Below the pieces are notes generated by a model that saw only the letters and a program-made list of their open reading frames with translations, was not told where the DNA came from and searched no databases. Made by a program: the position numbers and the translations under genes. This document shows, one piece after another, positions 21,229 to 30,959 of a stretch of DNA of 64,000 nucleotides. Each line of letters begins with the position of its first letter. Within the stretch, counting starts at the first letter, position 1. The stretch is from Pachyseris speciosa (lineage: Eukaryota > Cnidaria > Anthozoa > Scleractinia > Pachyseridae), in NCBI GenBank assembly GCA_016490735.1, contig JAEMWC010000124.1, positions 1,241,001-1,305,000 on the forward strand, written 5' to 3'.

Positions 21229-21492
21229 GATAAGAAAGCAACTCTGGTTATCAATCATTATGTTGACAAAGTTATGAAAGGACTTATGGATGGTTTGGGA
21301 TTGCCCATCCCTCCATTTACTGGAAAGCCATGGTGGACTACGTCAAGCAATAACAAGGACAGTGCAACTAAAGAAGAAGAAACAAAGGAATGCAGTGCAA
21401 AAGACCAAGTAGATTGTAGGATGCCAGCTGCTAAAAGACAAAAGTACTGTGATGATGATGATGATGATGATAACTGGACCGCCGTTTCCTAA
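21229..21492 (+). CDS. SIRT6: SIRT6-like sirtuin, last exon
   Basis: Follows TTTTTGTGTCAG. It reads DKKATLVINHYVDKVMKGL then MDGLGLPIPPF, the end of the catalytic domain in SIRT6 (helix H-Y-V-D-x-V-M). The tail is hydrophilic, with a basic cluster (PAAKRQKY), a run of seven Asp (encoded by GATGAT repeats) and the end WTAVS before TAA 21490-21492. The tail is shorter than in vertebrate SIRT6. With the two exons above this gives an intact C-terminal half. The Asp run is a length-variable microsatellite in coding sequence. Confidence 0.9.
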   Translation, partial: DKKATLVINHYVDKVMKGLMDGLGLPIPPFTGKPWWTTSSNNKDSATKEEETKECSAKDQVDCRMPAAKRQKYCDDDDDDDNWTAVS

Positions 21493-22145
21493 ATTTATTG
21501 TTATTTCTTATTTCGCCCAGTGCAACTTTTGAAAATTTTTACCTCATGTTGTTACGTGACCCCTTTCCACAGTTATCCCGCAGCTAAAGATGTTAACCGT
21601 CCCCATCCAGCATCAGACAAAGAAAACCAACCAACTACTTTGACTTAAGACTTGTTTTACTAAAGTAACATCAGGCATTTACTTTTTGCCAGAGTACGCA
21701 AGACGGCGCCTTTCGCTCTCGAGAAAGAAAAGAAACATGAGGACGGTTTATCGCTTGTTATTTTGCAATTCTTAACAACAGCCTTCAGATAGGGGTGTCA
21801 TTTTGTTGCATGGATTTGGAACTCTAATGAGAAATCTTACCCATATCGTCATGTTTTCTTGATTGCCATTTTCTGCAACTGATAACTATTTGCTGCCAAC
21901 TGTTTCATAAACGTCATTGCTTGCACAAGTGCCACACCATCAAATAGCATGCGTGGCAGGCGTAGAAAGGGGAGGGGGAGGGAGGGGAAAAGGGAGCTAC
22001 ATGGGATTGGGGAGAGGAAAGAAACGCCTGCTCCTCTTCCTTTTCCCTGTGGCGTTTTCCCCCTCCCCTTTGTGCGCCGGTCACAAAGGCTAACCATCAA
22101 ACTATCCCTTTAAGTCCACAAATGTTATAAGCTCAAATAGCAGTT
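21493..22145. other. Probable 3' UTR and downstream DNA of the sirtuin gene
   Basis: No gene seen. The first few hundred bases are likely 3' UTR by position. A C/T- and G-rich stretch lies near 21960-22080. Confidence 0.5.
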
Positions 22146-22200
22146 ACTATTATCATTATTATTATTTTTATTATTATTAATTATGATTATTATTATTACA
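22146..22200. repeat. (ATT)n microsatellite
   Basis: Tandem ATT/TTA units. Confidence 0.9.
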
Positions 22201-22415
22201 AGTGGAACCGGTAAAAGTAAATTATAATACTTTACACTATAAGTTCTCATATTTAAAAAACTTAAAATGATATTATTAAAAAGGTTCCGTTTTTCGTTTG
22301 TCTTCTGTTTTCATCTGTTTCATCAAGGTCCGAGGGTGTCCAAAATTTGATCAATATTTTCTTTTTAGTCACACACAAAGTAAGTGTAATTGTAGTGTGG
22401 AGTTCAGTCCACAAA

Positions 22416-22562
22416 ATATCCATACCTCCCCCACAGAAGGTCAATGGAAATTGCAAAGGGGAGGGGGGGGGGAGCAAAACCAAAAGTTTTGATGAAATTC
22501 CAAAGTGCTGGGGGCCTTTGCAAACCAAAAAACCCTCTGTGGGGGAGGTATGCATATTTTCT
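22416..22562. repeat. Inverted repeat around a G-rich centre
   Basis: CATACCTCCCCCACAGA at about 22421 pairs with TCTGTGGGGGAGGTATG at about 22534. The centre carries a run of nine G. Possibly a small foldback element; no target duplication found. Confidence 0.65.
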
Positions 22563-22599
22563 GGAACCATACATTCAAAGACACCAGGCTCCATGGTCA

Positions 22600-24207
22600 T
22601 TGCTTTGCTTGGTTACCCTCACATTAGCAGTTATGTCCTCATAACCCCAAAATATTTTTTCCCTAAATAAATCTTTTTACCAGTTCAAAACTCATTGTGC
22701 CTTTTAGTGCCCTTTTTAACCAAATCTTGACTTTTTATTGGCTGTAAAAGTTAAACTCAAGCCATCATCTGTCAGAGGACCGAGCTCGTAAGGGGCGTGG
22801 GTCTACTTCCCAGTTGACCTCGCAAACTGATTTGCATCGCGGTAAGTCTTTGTAAACATGCATGCAAAACAGATTGTGACTTTTGAAGCCCCCATAAAGT
22901 CCAAAGCAGGAAATAAATTCTTAATGTTTTTGGAATAGGAACAAAGTATTATATTAGAGGAAAAAATACCTAGGGATTAGGTGCACTTTAATGTCAAACT
23001 TCACTGTCCTTTTTAAGATACCACCCCACGTCAGTAGAATTAATAAATCGTTGTTAATTAACACAATTATAAAGGCAAACAACTGTCAACTTTCCAAAGC
23101 AATTCAAAACCTTCCTCCAGAGCTTTGAGAGATGATTCTCAAGGAGTATCACAAAAACGAGGAGAGAACGGCTCCGGGCTGGGGTAAGGTTCATACGGAG
23201 CTTTTATACACACCTTGCTGTCAAAAACGAGAAAGCCTTGTGAAAGTGAAGTTTTGTATCGGAACATGAAGATTGTGAAGTGGGTGGACTTTGTTAACCA
23301 TGCTCATGAGAAGGGTTTTATCACAACATTTTTATATCTTTTGAGCATGCTTGGATTCATTGCATGTTGAGGGGCCTTAATCCATTACAAGCTTTGAGTT
23401 ATTTATCTGAAAATATGTGAAGGGGAAACCGTTGCGTGGCCTATTTTTCAGAAGCAGGAAGTCATTTTTTTCCATGCCCTTATGTAGAGTTGATTACATT
23501 CCTTTGGGCTTGAAAAAAGTTAATCCTTCAGGAATGAGTATTGAAACAAAAGATGGGGGTTTCCCATCTGTGCAAAGACAAACCCTTTTTTTAACCTCAA
23601 GCATGACATCGAGTTTCAAGCGGGTAAAAAAAATAATGTCAGCTAATTTGAAAGAAAAGCGTATGACACTATATTTTGACGTGAGGTCATGACCTCGGTT
23701 CAAATTTACATACTTCTGTTGTAGTCACAGCAATGCGGGGAAAACATGAAGTCAGTCTTTTTCCGCTTCACACATGGCTTCAACAACTTGACGTTATACA
23801 TCTGGCCTCGTTTTGCCAAACGGGTGTTGAAAACTCCGTGAAAACGTAGAAAACCAAGTGTAACAACAGTCATTTTGTTATATTCAAGCAATATTCAATT
23901 TAAATTTGAAATTTTGTTTTTTCCCTCAAATTTTAGTTCAAAGCTGCGCTGGTGGCCGCGATTTTTTCGAAATTCTTATCGAATCTCGCTTTTGATCTTT
24001 TCAAGATCTGGCTGTGGTGTATTGATTTGTTTTTTCGCTTCAGTTTGAACGTAAAGATTCTTTGAGTTAGCGATATTTCTGCATTTTACGTGTGATGATT
24101 TTGAACTCCACGTCAGAAACTGTGTATCGAGTCATGTTTTGAAACATCCATAGCGTGGATTCTTCAGTGTTAATTCACTTTCCTTTCAATCTTATTATGG
24201 ATGACCG
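22600..24207. other. Non-coding stretch with a possible piggyBac-type end
   Basis: TTAGGTGCACTTTAA at about 22979-22993 matches the right end of the TTAA element at 57518-59603, but I find no matching left end, so it may be a solo or truncated terminus. An open frame at 23417-23692 (plus) has no recognised features. Confidence 0.45.
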
Positions 24208-24550
24208 TCATGGTTGCGGAAACACACCGCATAAAGCTCCAACTGCACCAAGAGGTGCACCCACCACAAGCCCAACACCAATGAGTGATGTTGCAACAGC
24301 TCTTGAAGACAGAACTGTTGTTGCAAAGCCGAGACCAGCCACGGAATAGTTGATCACTTTCCGAACTTTTTTGTATTTTTTCAGCACAAGCCTGTAGTGC
24401 TCGACCTCGTCGGAAATCTGTTTTTCAATTTTACTTATTTCAGGTCAGCCGGCAAGTCTCAGAATCAGTTGTTGCGGGAAGGTTTGGATAGAGTTGGGTT
24501 GTTTCAACACTGTCAGGCGGTGCACTCGGCAATACATTTGCGAAAGACAT
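24208..24550 (-). pseudogene. Small membrane protein of a Polinton-like block
   Basis: ATG at 24550 follows a TATTATATAATG box. The N-terminal part (MSFANVLPSAPPDSVE) ends in a stop after a frameshift near 24445. The other frame continues ISKIEKQISDEVEHY and KYKKVRKVINYSVAGLG, then a Gly/Ala-rich hydrophobic hairpin (SLIGVGLVVGAPLGAVGALC) to TGA 24208. Helix plus two membrane-spanning segments resemble small membrane proteins associated with cnidarian Polintons (from memory); function unknown. It lies just downstream of a penton-like gene in the same direction. Confidence 0.6.
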
Positions 24551-24577
24551 TATATAATAGACCCGGATTTTATTTTT

Positions 24578-25242
24578 TCAATTTATCCACAGTTTGAAGT
24601 AGAGCTTTTGACCGCGAAAATCGAATAACTCCCCGTCATCATCTTTTACTGAAAGCGTGAGACTGTTTACATGTTCGCTTGTTGAAGCGTCATGGAAGTC
24701 TTGCTGCTCTGCAGTTTGAAACTGAACCTTTTCCAACGGTTTTCCTCCGATGTCAAACTTTGCAAGCAGTTTTGATTTTTCCCATGTATTTAATTGCGAA
24801 CTGGGTCAACCAAATCACAATGAACAAAGTAACTACTAGGTATTTTAAGTCGTTTGACCAATGTTTTTATAAAAAGTTGCGGACCTATGCCACGAAACCC
24901 GGTTAAGGCATTGTTCAAAACTATTTTTTTGTTTTCAAAGTTATAAATCACCATAGCTCCAACGAGCATATTTATTTCGATGGGCAATTCAAGCCTTTCA
25001 TTTTTGAAAATGTTTTTCAATTCATTTGCCATATATTCAAGGGTGTAATGCCCTTCAAGAAATGTCTGTGTAGTAACGATGTTACCGTCTTGATTTGACA
25101 ATGAAATTTTCCCACGTTTCAAATTATGCCACAAATTGTAAAGCGAGCAGGAAATAAGCCTTACATAATCGGCTTCGGAATCGGTTCGTCGAAATAGACG
25201 GTGCAAGGGTCCTCTGTTGTGACAATCGTGAGCACAACCATC
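24578..25242 (-). pseudogene. Penton-like (minor capsid) protein, Polinton-like block
   Basis: The upstream ATG at 25242 and the main frame (LHRLFRRTDSEADYVRLISC) differ by a frameshift. Conserved pieces of this family are visible: EGHYTLEYMANELKNIF, the strand SSYFVHCDLVDPVRN (compare VHCDLI in the Polinton B penton at 47787) and, in another frame, HVNSLTLSVKDDDGELFDF before the stop at 24578-24580. These match the order seen in the Polinton B penton (VHCDL, then SIGIRVTDGRNNLLDLNG). I therefore assign it to the same single-jelly-roll vertex family. Two frameshifts. Confidence 0.7.
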
Positions 25243-25271
25243 TTATTTAAAGCCGCACATTGTTTACATGA
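25243..25271. promoter_or_regulatory. Very short divergent promoter region
   Basis: About 28 bases separate the minus-strand start at 25242 from the plus-strand start at 25272. They contain CTTATTTAAAG, a TATA-like box readable on both strands. Inferred shared promoter. Confidence 0.4.
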
Positions 25272-26133
25272 AGATGGCTGCTCTCTTGAAATGATGCAAA
25301 CCCCTGGAGCTCAAAAAGTCGCAGAAGCCGCTCAAAACAAGACATGGACATCTTTTCTGGCAAAATATCGACACGCTAACAAGAGAAAATTTGTCGTGCA
25401 GGTTGATTTTGCACCGAATCGCAAGGCAACAGCGGAAATTTATTTCAAAGCTGGGCCAGACTATCTCAAAAACGTTTTCGGTTCAGACAGCAAATATTGG
25501 TCTCAAGCTATGAAAAGCGCCCTTGGATTGCATCAAGATGGCGATTTTCCATATCAACTTTCAATAAAGAATCAATCGCTGAGACCAACACCAACGGTTG
25601 ATTTTTCAAAAAAGATACAAACAAACATCGGCGAAACCCTGAACAAGGAGCAAAAGATTTACGTTACACCGACGGATTTTTTCACCACACAGTTCAGGCA
25701 GATTTTCAAGGTCACGCAAATTAAATTCACAGCATCAACATATGCAAAAAATGGCTTGCCGGTCCTCACATGAACTTTTGGCCTCAGCAGCTCAACTTTG
25801 TGTTGTGGTGTGCAACAACCGGCTGTAGTATCTCGCATGAGTTATTAAGCGACTCAAGTCTGAACCTCAGTCCAGCTTCATTCTTTCTTTCTCTTCCACG
25901 TTTATCTCACGGGACTCATGTTGAAAGAGATGGGTTGAATTCAAGGATTTTTCTCTCTGCCAGATGACTCAAATTTTAAAAACAAAGACAACAAATACTA
26001 CAACGTCTCCTACAGAAGGATTTGCGCAGAATTCGGTGTTGATCCAACCTCCGACTTTCGCTTCACTATTGGCCTTGGCTACGTGTTCATCCACTATGAT
26101 GACGGCTTACCCAAAGCGGGCTGGCACGCATGA
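25272..26133 (+). pseudogene. Orphan protein of the Polinton-like block, gene 1
   Basis: ATG 25272 (MAALL) shifts into the frame MMQTPGAQKVAEAAQNKTW, with KFVVQVDFAPNRKATAEIYF, stopping at 25773. A second part in other frames holds QQLNFVLWCATTGCSISHEL, LPDDSNFKNKDNKYYNVSYR and IGLGYVFIHYDDGLPKAGWH, ending TGA 26131-26133 and overlapping the next ATG. I know similar proteins from cnidarian genomes near Polinton genes, but no function. At least three frame changes. It looks soluble, with no membrane segment. Confidence 0.5.
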
Positions 26134-26475
26134 ATCAGTCGATTAAAGCTTTCGTGTACTGTGTTCTTGGCGCACAGGTGAACGTCCGCAGCAGTATCCT
26201 TAGCAACGGCGGTCGTGCAAAGGAGGAGCAGAGAAACTTCCTCACTCTCCTTGAGGATGCGATCAGAACGCCTGACATTTCAAAGAGCGTTCAGCGCTAT
26301 CAGCTTGCTGTCAATAAGGCAAAGGTGTGCCTGAATTTTGTGTTTGCCCCAGGGACCTGGCTCATGCCCTCGCGCCTCGCGCAACACGGTTGGTTACAAC
26401 AACCAACTCAAACAACGACGTGAATCAGAGCACAAAAAAAGCGGCCCTTCGCTTCATGGAGGGAGGGCCTACAAA
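26130..26475 (+). pseudogene. Orphan protein of the Polinton-like block, gene 2
   Basis: ATG 26130 overlaps the previous stop (ATGA), as in compact viral operons. It reads IKAFVYCVLGAQVNVRSS, then LLEDAIRTPDISKSVQRYQL and LNFVFAPGTWLMPSRL. After a frame change come GYNNQLKQRR and STKKAALRFMEGGP. Unknown function; the tight overlap ties it to gene 1. Confidence 0.5.
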
Positions 26476-26489
26476 GATTAACCCGCCAA

Positions 26490-27317
26490 TCAGTCACCCC
26501 TCCAATCCAATTCATACTGTTGCGAAGCAACAATTTGCAGCAAAAAAGAGACAAGGCCCGCAGCCCCAACAAAACATCCTAAAGAGCAAACACCAATGGA
26601 GCGAGAAGAACCAACACCAACAGCAGGCTCCGGATCAGCATCCTGATCTGTCTCATTTTGACGCTGCACTTCGGCTTCTTGCTCTTTCAGTTCATCCAAC
26701 GTTCTTGTCACGTTGAGCCTTTCTTCCAAGGTGTTTCTTTCACTTTCTTTGGCCGCAAGTCTTGCCCTGATTTGGTCTACCCGGGTTTGCTCTTTTGCCT
26801 TCTGCTTCGCTTGTTTTTCAAGGGCTGCCACCTCTTTTTTCGTTTTTGATCCGTTGCCACAGCTCGCGCAATTTTTCTTCATTTTCAACGTTTGACCCAT
26901 GTTGATCAATCTTGGTTTGAGTTCGCTCGATTCTGATTCTCAGATCTTGCACTTCTTGAGCGGCTTTTTCTTTTTGATCCTTTCCGCCCCTTTGAGTTGT
27001 CTTTCTGCTTCTCTTAAGCTCTGCCTGGTTTCTCCTAAGTCTTCGTTATCTTGAGAAATCAGAGATTGAGCTTCTGGCCCAAGGGTTTTTTTGAACTTGT
27101 CTGTGAAATTTTTGAGAAGACCACTGCCATCTTTTCTGAAAATTTCAGTTTCTCCACCTTCTTGAGCAATTGATACAATTGTTTTATCGTTTCCAATTTT
27201 TTTTTGCTGAAACCAATTAACAATTTTTTGAAGCAATGAAAACGTAAAGCCTGTGGGATTTGGCTGGAATGACAAGGATACTTCACAAATTAATGTGATC
27301 AAGTAAGCTGAAGCCAC
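26490..27317 (-). pseudogene. Long coiled-coil protein with a C-terminal membrane segment
   Basis: Minus strand. The N-terminal frame (27317-26940) has KKTLGPEAQSLISQ and a Lys/Glu-rich helix. After a frameshift the second frame (26909-26490) continues heptad-like KKEVAALEKQAKQKAKEQTR and ERNTLEERLNVTRTLDEL, then an acidic linker and a hydrophobic end (SLGCFVGAAGLVSFLLQIV). It is convergent with the orphan genes at 25.3-26.5 kb. It could be a structural or membrane-anchored protein of the same element. Confidence 0.5.
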
Positions 27318-27522
27318 TCTAAGGGCACTAAGGCCACAAGGTAGAGGGCATTACCCCTTAAATCCACCAAAGCAAAGATTGAGCCCAAGCATTAGCAGCC
27401 ATGGGCAGCTGTTTCGGCCTTGTTGGGCCGCATCAGCATGGCATAGCTAATACTCAGGCTCAAGTACCCACATATCAATAAAACAAGCAATGAAAACGTA
27501 AAGCTTGTGGGATGTGGCTGCG
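27234..27522. repeat. ~35-bp direct repeat flanking a SINE-like insert
   Basis: AATGAAAACGTAAAGC followed by TGTGGGAT occurs at about 27236 and again at about 27488. Between them lies a dispersed-repeat-like stretch with GCTGTTTCGGCCTTGTTGGG (about 27407). This could be a long target duplication or a local duplication. Confidence 0.5.
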
Positions 27523-28096
27523 CCTCCTGTTTTCCAGTCTTCTAGCTATCGTCGGCTGGTCCTGGATGCAGAGGTGAGTGACCCTGAAATGGATGTGTAT
27601 ATCGATCTTGGCTCGCTGACTAGGGTAGTTTTGGAACAGGACCTGTCCGTCCAGTACGGTAGGTTTCTGTTTTACAATAATCACCCAGAGTCGCGGCCGT
27701 CGTTTTACCTGCCGTTGAAGGGTAGAGCTGCGGTTTTGCCCAACATCCCTCCCAGTGTAAGGTTTGGCTCCTCGGGGTGAGTGGCCGGTGAGTCCCTCTC
27801 CCCGTGTTGCCTGCTTTTGAGTTTATGTTTATTTCTGCTGTGTCGGATTCCTTGCACTCGGTGTCCTTAATTGGTCTACTTTGCGGGTTTCCCCTGTGTC
27901 CTTTGTGTGGAGGTTGTTTTAATTTTTGTGGAGGCAGGGTTCGACACCCCGGCGAAGTTGGCGGCCGGTGCCCCTCCGTTTTTGGTGAACTCTCTCTTTG
28001 GCATTGCACTCCTCCGCCTTTTAGTGGGATTTGACTGTTATGTCCAGGAGCCATTGTACTCACCCTACTGGGGGGCTGCCTGTTCGCCTTAAACAC
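27505..28096 (+). pseudogene. Unrecognised protein, two frames
   Basis: The first frame (to the stop at 27780) reads MDVYIDLGSLTRVVLEQDLS and ends in a PPSVRFG motif. After a frameshift the second reads VEAGFDTPAKLAAGAPPFLV then LFGIALLRLLVG and ends YVQEPLYSPYWG. GC content is higher than in the flanks. The vocabulary is that of a real protein, but I cannot name the family. Confidence 0.4.
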
Positions 28097-28109
28097 ACAA
28101 AAAAAGAAG

Positions 28110-28480
28110 ACTAGCTAGTAACAAAAATAGCTTGTACTCATTAAGCTAGAAAAATAGGTATTTATTTTGATATAAATGCCCGTAGAAAAGACAATTAAGG
28201 GTACAAACTGATCGTTAAGAGCAGCCAACAGGAATTAACCGCGGTTCAGAAACAACAGAACAACAAAACATTACAAGAAAACAAAGCACAATACGAATAA
28301 TGTTTCTTCGAAGATTCTTGGAGAAGATGGAGAAATTAGACAAGTAATAAAAATATCTTGCATTAAGCTAGAAAATTGCTAAGCAATTTTGACATCAATG
28401 TCCATAGAAAAGACAAAAAGAGGTCCGCACCTGATCGTTTAGAGCAGTCAACATGATTCACGGCAGGCAGCAATCACTCG
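28110..28480. repeat. Diverged ~230-bp tandem duplication
   Basis: Stretches with TTAAGCTAGAAAA, GTAGAAAAGACAA and GATCGTTAAGAGCAG (about 28139-28225) recur at about 28362-28450 with changes. Confidence 0.65.
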
Positions 28481-28984
28481 GAAAGCGACAGAGCTGAATA
28501 ATACCGCCATTTCCCACGAAATCTTTCCTTGGCTGACACAAAACCCCGAAGTGCTTTGATAGTTTTATTGTTACTTCCCATGTCTTTCGAAGAACCTTCT
28601 TCAATTAATGATTCTCAGTGGCAAAACATCATCCAGTTAACGAAGAAAGCGCTTGCCAAACCACACGAGCATTTCTCTCACAGACCCGTCCACTATGAAA
28701 TTTATCAAAGCCAGCCAGCCAGCTAGTCAACCCATTTCGCTGTTTTTAACATCCAAAAGCTGATTCTTACCGGTTCAAACAAATTAAGACGACATGTTTA
28801 TAGACGGCGAAACTTAATTGTTGTTTACAGGCCGCTTTCAACGGCATGTACTAAAACCAGGAACACCGGAACACCCCGGAACACCGAATTTCACGGTGTT
28901 GTTTTGTTTTCCCATTACAGACCACGTAAAAAAATAAAATGTAAATGTAATTTGTTTACCCACCTATAACGAAAAAGCTTAGAG

Positions 28985-29172
28985 CTCGTTATAAAGTTTA
29001 CGTGTATGAGATCGAATTAGAATTTAGAAGTGTTGGTTTTTGTGGAGGGAAGGAAACCGGAGAACCCGGAGAAAAACAAACAACAAACTCTACCTTCATA
29101 TGACGGCGGGTCCGGGGAGCGAACCCGGGTAACATTGGTGAGAGGCGAGTGCCATTCCACTATTCCAGCTCC
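28985..29172 (-). mobile_element. tRNA-derived SINE copy
   Basis: Same architecture as the SINE in the Polinton B integrase: tRNA-like head (box B-like GGGTTCGCTCCC, about 29106-29172 minus), a body with CTCCGGTTTCC and a TGTTGGTTTT-type motif pointing to low coordinates. Lies in the 1.5-kb element. Confidence 0.75.
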
Positions 29173-29351
29173 CCCTATGTGATCATAGTCTCGAGAAATT
29201 TTTAAATGGTCTAAATCTAATCTAAATCTAAATATCATTATGTCGGCAAAATCGTGGAACGACATCACGCCAACTCTAAAAAGCTAAAAAAATAAAACTA
29301 TACTAAAATATACAAAATAACAGTAAAAGTTAAAATACTGATAAAATTATA

Positions 29352-29846
29352 CTAATTAAGTTTACTTTTAAAAATACAAAGAGATTGGCTGGAGACAGTC
29401 TCTTGTGGGAGTTTGTTCCATTCAGTTATTGTCCTAGGAAAAAAAGAAAATCTAAAAATATCTTTATGTCCTTTTGGTACAATAAACTTAAAATCATGGC
29501 TTCCCCGAGTCCTCCTTTCTCTGTTTGCTTTCAAATAATCCCCCCAGTCCCCATCCAGGAGGCCGTGGCACATCTTGTATACAGTGGAGAGCCTTGCGTG
29601 TCTCCTCATCGTTTCAAGTGTGTCCCACCGTAGGTCTTGTAGCATTTCCGTCACGCTCGCTGTTCGATCGTAATTTCCAGTAGCAAAGCGCGCTGCTTTC
29701 CGCTGTATTCTTTCTAGAGCGGCTTTATCTTTCTGGTTGTGTGGGTCCCATGCACTACGGGCATACTGGAGTTTTGGCCTCACAAGAGTCTTGTACGCAG
29801 TTTCTTTCACTGTCTTTCGTGAATACCCGAAATGCATGATGGTCAT
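29352..29846 (-). pseudogene. 3' end of a non-LTR retrotransposon reverse transcriptase
   Basis: 165 codons reading LVRPKLQYARSAWDPHNQKD and ALERIQRKAARFATGNY, with the C-terminal FFPRTITEWNKLP. This is the thumb and C-terminal region of CR1/jockey-like LINE polymerases (Y-x-x-x-W-x-P-x-x-x-x-D; R-x-A-A-R). The catalytic part is missing, as expected for a 5'-truncated LINE copy. Open throughout, so relatively young or recently captured. Confidence 0.8.
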
Positions 29847-30344
29847 TTTGGTGTATAACCGCTGAAATCTGTTAATCTTGTTAATTTATTCAACGTTCCC
29901 TTTGGCTTCTTTAAACAGTAAAAAAAGCCTAACAATAGGGGCTTGTAATTGAAAAAAGTTAAATATTTCTTTAAAAGCTACAACTTCTTCTACGGGAGTG
30001 GAATTTTGCGTCTGAGATTGGGGAGAGGGGGGGTGGCTTCCTTTCCTTTGTTCCTTTCTTTACCTCTTTACCTGCTTATTTCTTTATTTACTTATTTCTT
30101 TAATTTTATTTATTCGTTCTTTCTTTCTGTCTTTCTTTTAACTTTTTTTTCTATATTTTTAGCGCCTGCTTCTAAGCTCTTTCGTGTTACGTGGGTAAAC
30201 AAATTACATTTACATTTTATTTTGTACATGGTCTGTAATGGGAAAACAAAACAACATCGTAAAATTCGGTGTTCCGGGGTTTTTCGGCTGTTCCGGTGTT
30301 CCGGGGTGTTCCGGTGTTCCTGGTTTTAGTACATGCCGCTTTCG

Positions 30345-30560
30345 ACGAAGATCTCTAAAACGTTTTCAAATGACGAGTGCAGCGCGCTGGTCTTGACATT
30401 TTTGACAGCTTTTTGACAACCTTATGTCAGATTTTGAGACGTGCACATGCATTTGATCGGCTTTCTTTTTCACTCGAGCTTGAGTTTTTGCCTTCAATAA
30501 AGTCATAGTACAGGAGACTACTAACTCCTCTACTAACTATGATCAAGTTAATTAAAGCTT
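30345..30560 (+). repeat. Direct repeat flanking Polinton B, left copy
   Basis: GACGAAGATCTCTAA, GTCAGATTTTGAGACGTGCA, CATGCATTTGATCGGCCTT-like and AAGCTTTTAAAA segments occur in the same order at 54941-55100. About 190 bp, diverged. Either an ancestral duplication or a repeat family into which Polinton B landed. Confidence 0.75.
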
Positions 30561-30676
30561 TTAAAAAACAATTTTCCCTCGCAGACACGTACACAGCCAG
30601 CAAAAATTTCCAAACGTTGATCCTTACCGGTTCAAATAAAAACGCGAGAATTAATCAAAGTTAGGGGGCAAAAACT

Positions 30677-30681
30677 TGGGT
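30677..30681 (+). repeat. Target-site duplication of Polinton B, left copy
   Basis: TGGGT precedes AGTAGT (TTGGGT at 30676-30681). TGGGT follows ACTACT at 54916-54920, and TTGGGT ends there if the terminal T is counted. So 5 or 6 bp depending on where the end is drawn. Confidence 0.8.
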
Positions 30682-30790
30682 AGTAGTATACCGGCGACAA
30701 ACGATTACCATTTCGCACAAAAAACCATCGTCGCTTCGCTCCTCGGTTTTTCGTGTCTCAATAGTAATCGTTTGTCGCCGGTATACTACT
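30682..30790. repeat. Terminal hairpin of Polinton B (left)
   Basis: The terminal 27 bases, starting AGTAGTATACCGGCGACAAA, are repeated in inverse orientation at 30764-30790, with inner arms around GAAAAACCGAGGAGCG (minus-strand sense). The end of the element is itself a palindrome, which would let the terminus fold into a hairpin. The right end (54807-54915) has the same structure. Confidence 0.9.
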
Positions 30791-30843
30791 AGGAACAATG
30801 TCTCGCCACGTCTCGTCGCGTCGCGTCTCGCCTCGTCACGCCT

Positions 30844-30940
30844 CGCCTCGCCACGGCCCGCCTCGGGAAGCAAGGGGTTGCGCAGCCGGGCCTTATGTGC
30901 GCAACCCCTTGCTTCCCGAGGCGGGCGGTGGCGAGGCGAT
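30844..30940. repeat. Second hairpin in the Polinton B terminal repeat
   Basis: CCTCGGGAAGCAAGGGGTTG pairs with CAACCCCTTGCTTCCCGAGG around GCGCAGCCGGGCCTTATGTGC. Its counterpart is 54660-54760. Confidence 0.9.
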
Positions 30941-30959
30941 GTGCGACAAGACATAAGGC

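Larger units (their letters stand above)
28843..30337. mobile_element. 1.5-kb inverted-repeat element with 9-bp flanking repeats
   Basis: Ends GGCATGTACTAAAACCAGGA (left) and the complement at the right, with CCGGAACACC repeats inside; the arms pair over about 140 bp. Flanks are GCTTTCAAC (28834-28842) and GCTTTCGAC (30338-30346), 8 of 9 identical. A 9-bp duplication points to the Mutator superfamily (inference). No transposase. It has captured or received a SINE and a LINE tail. Confidence 0.8.

Noticed and set aside
22262..22670. Protein-coding gene in overlapping frames on both strands
   Set aside because: The frames arise from an inverted repeat with C- and G-rich tracts.
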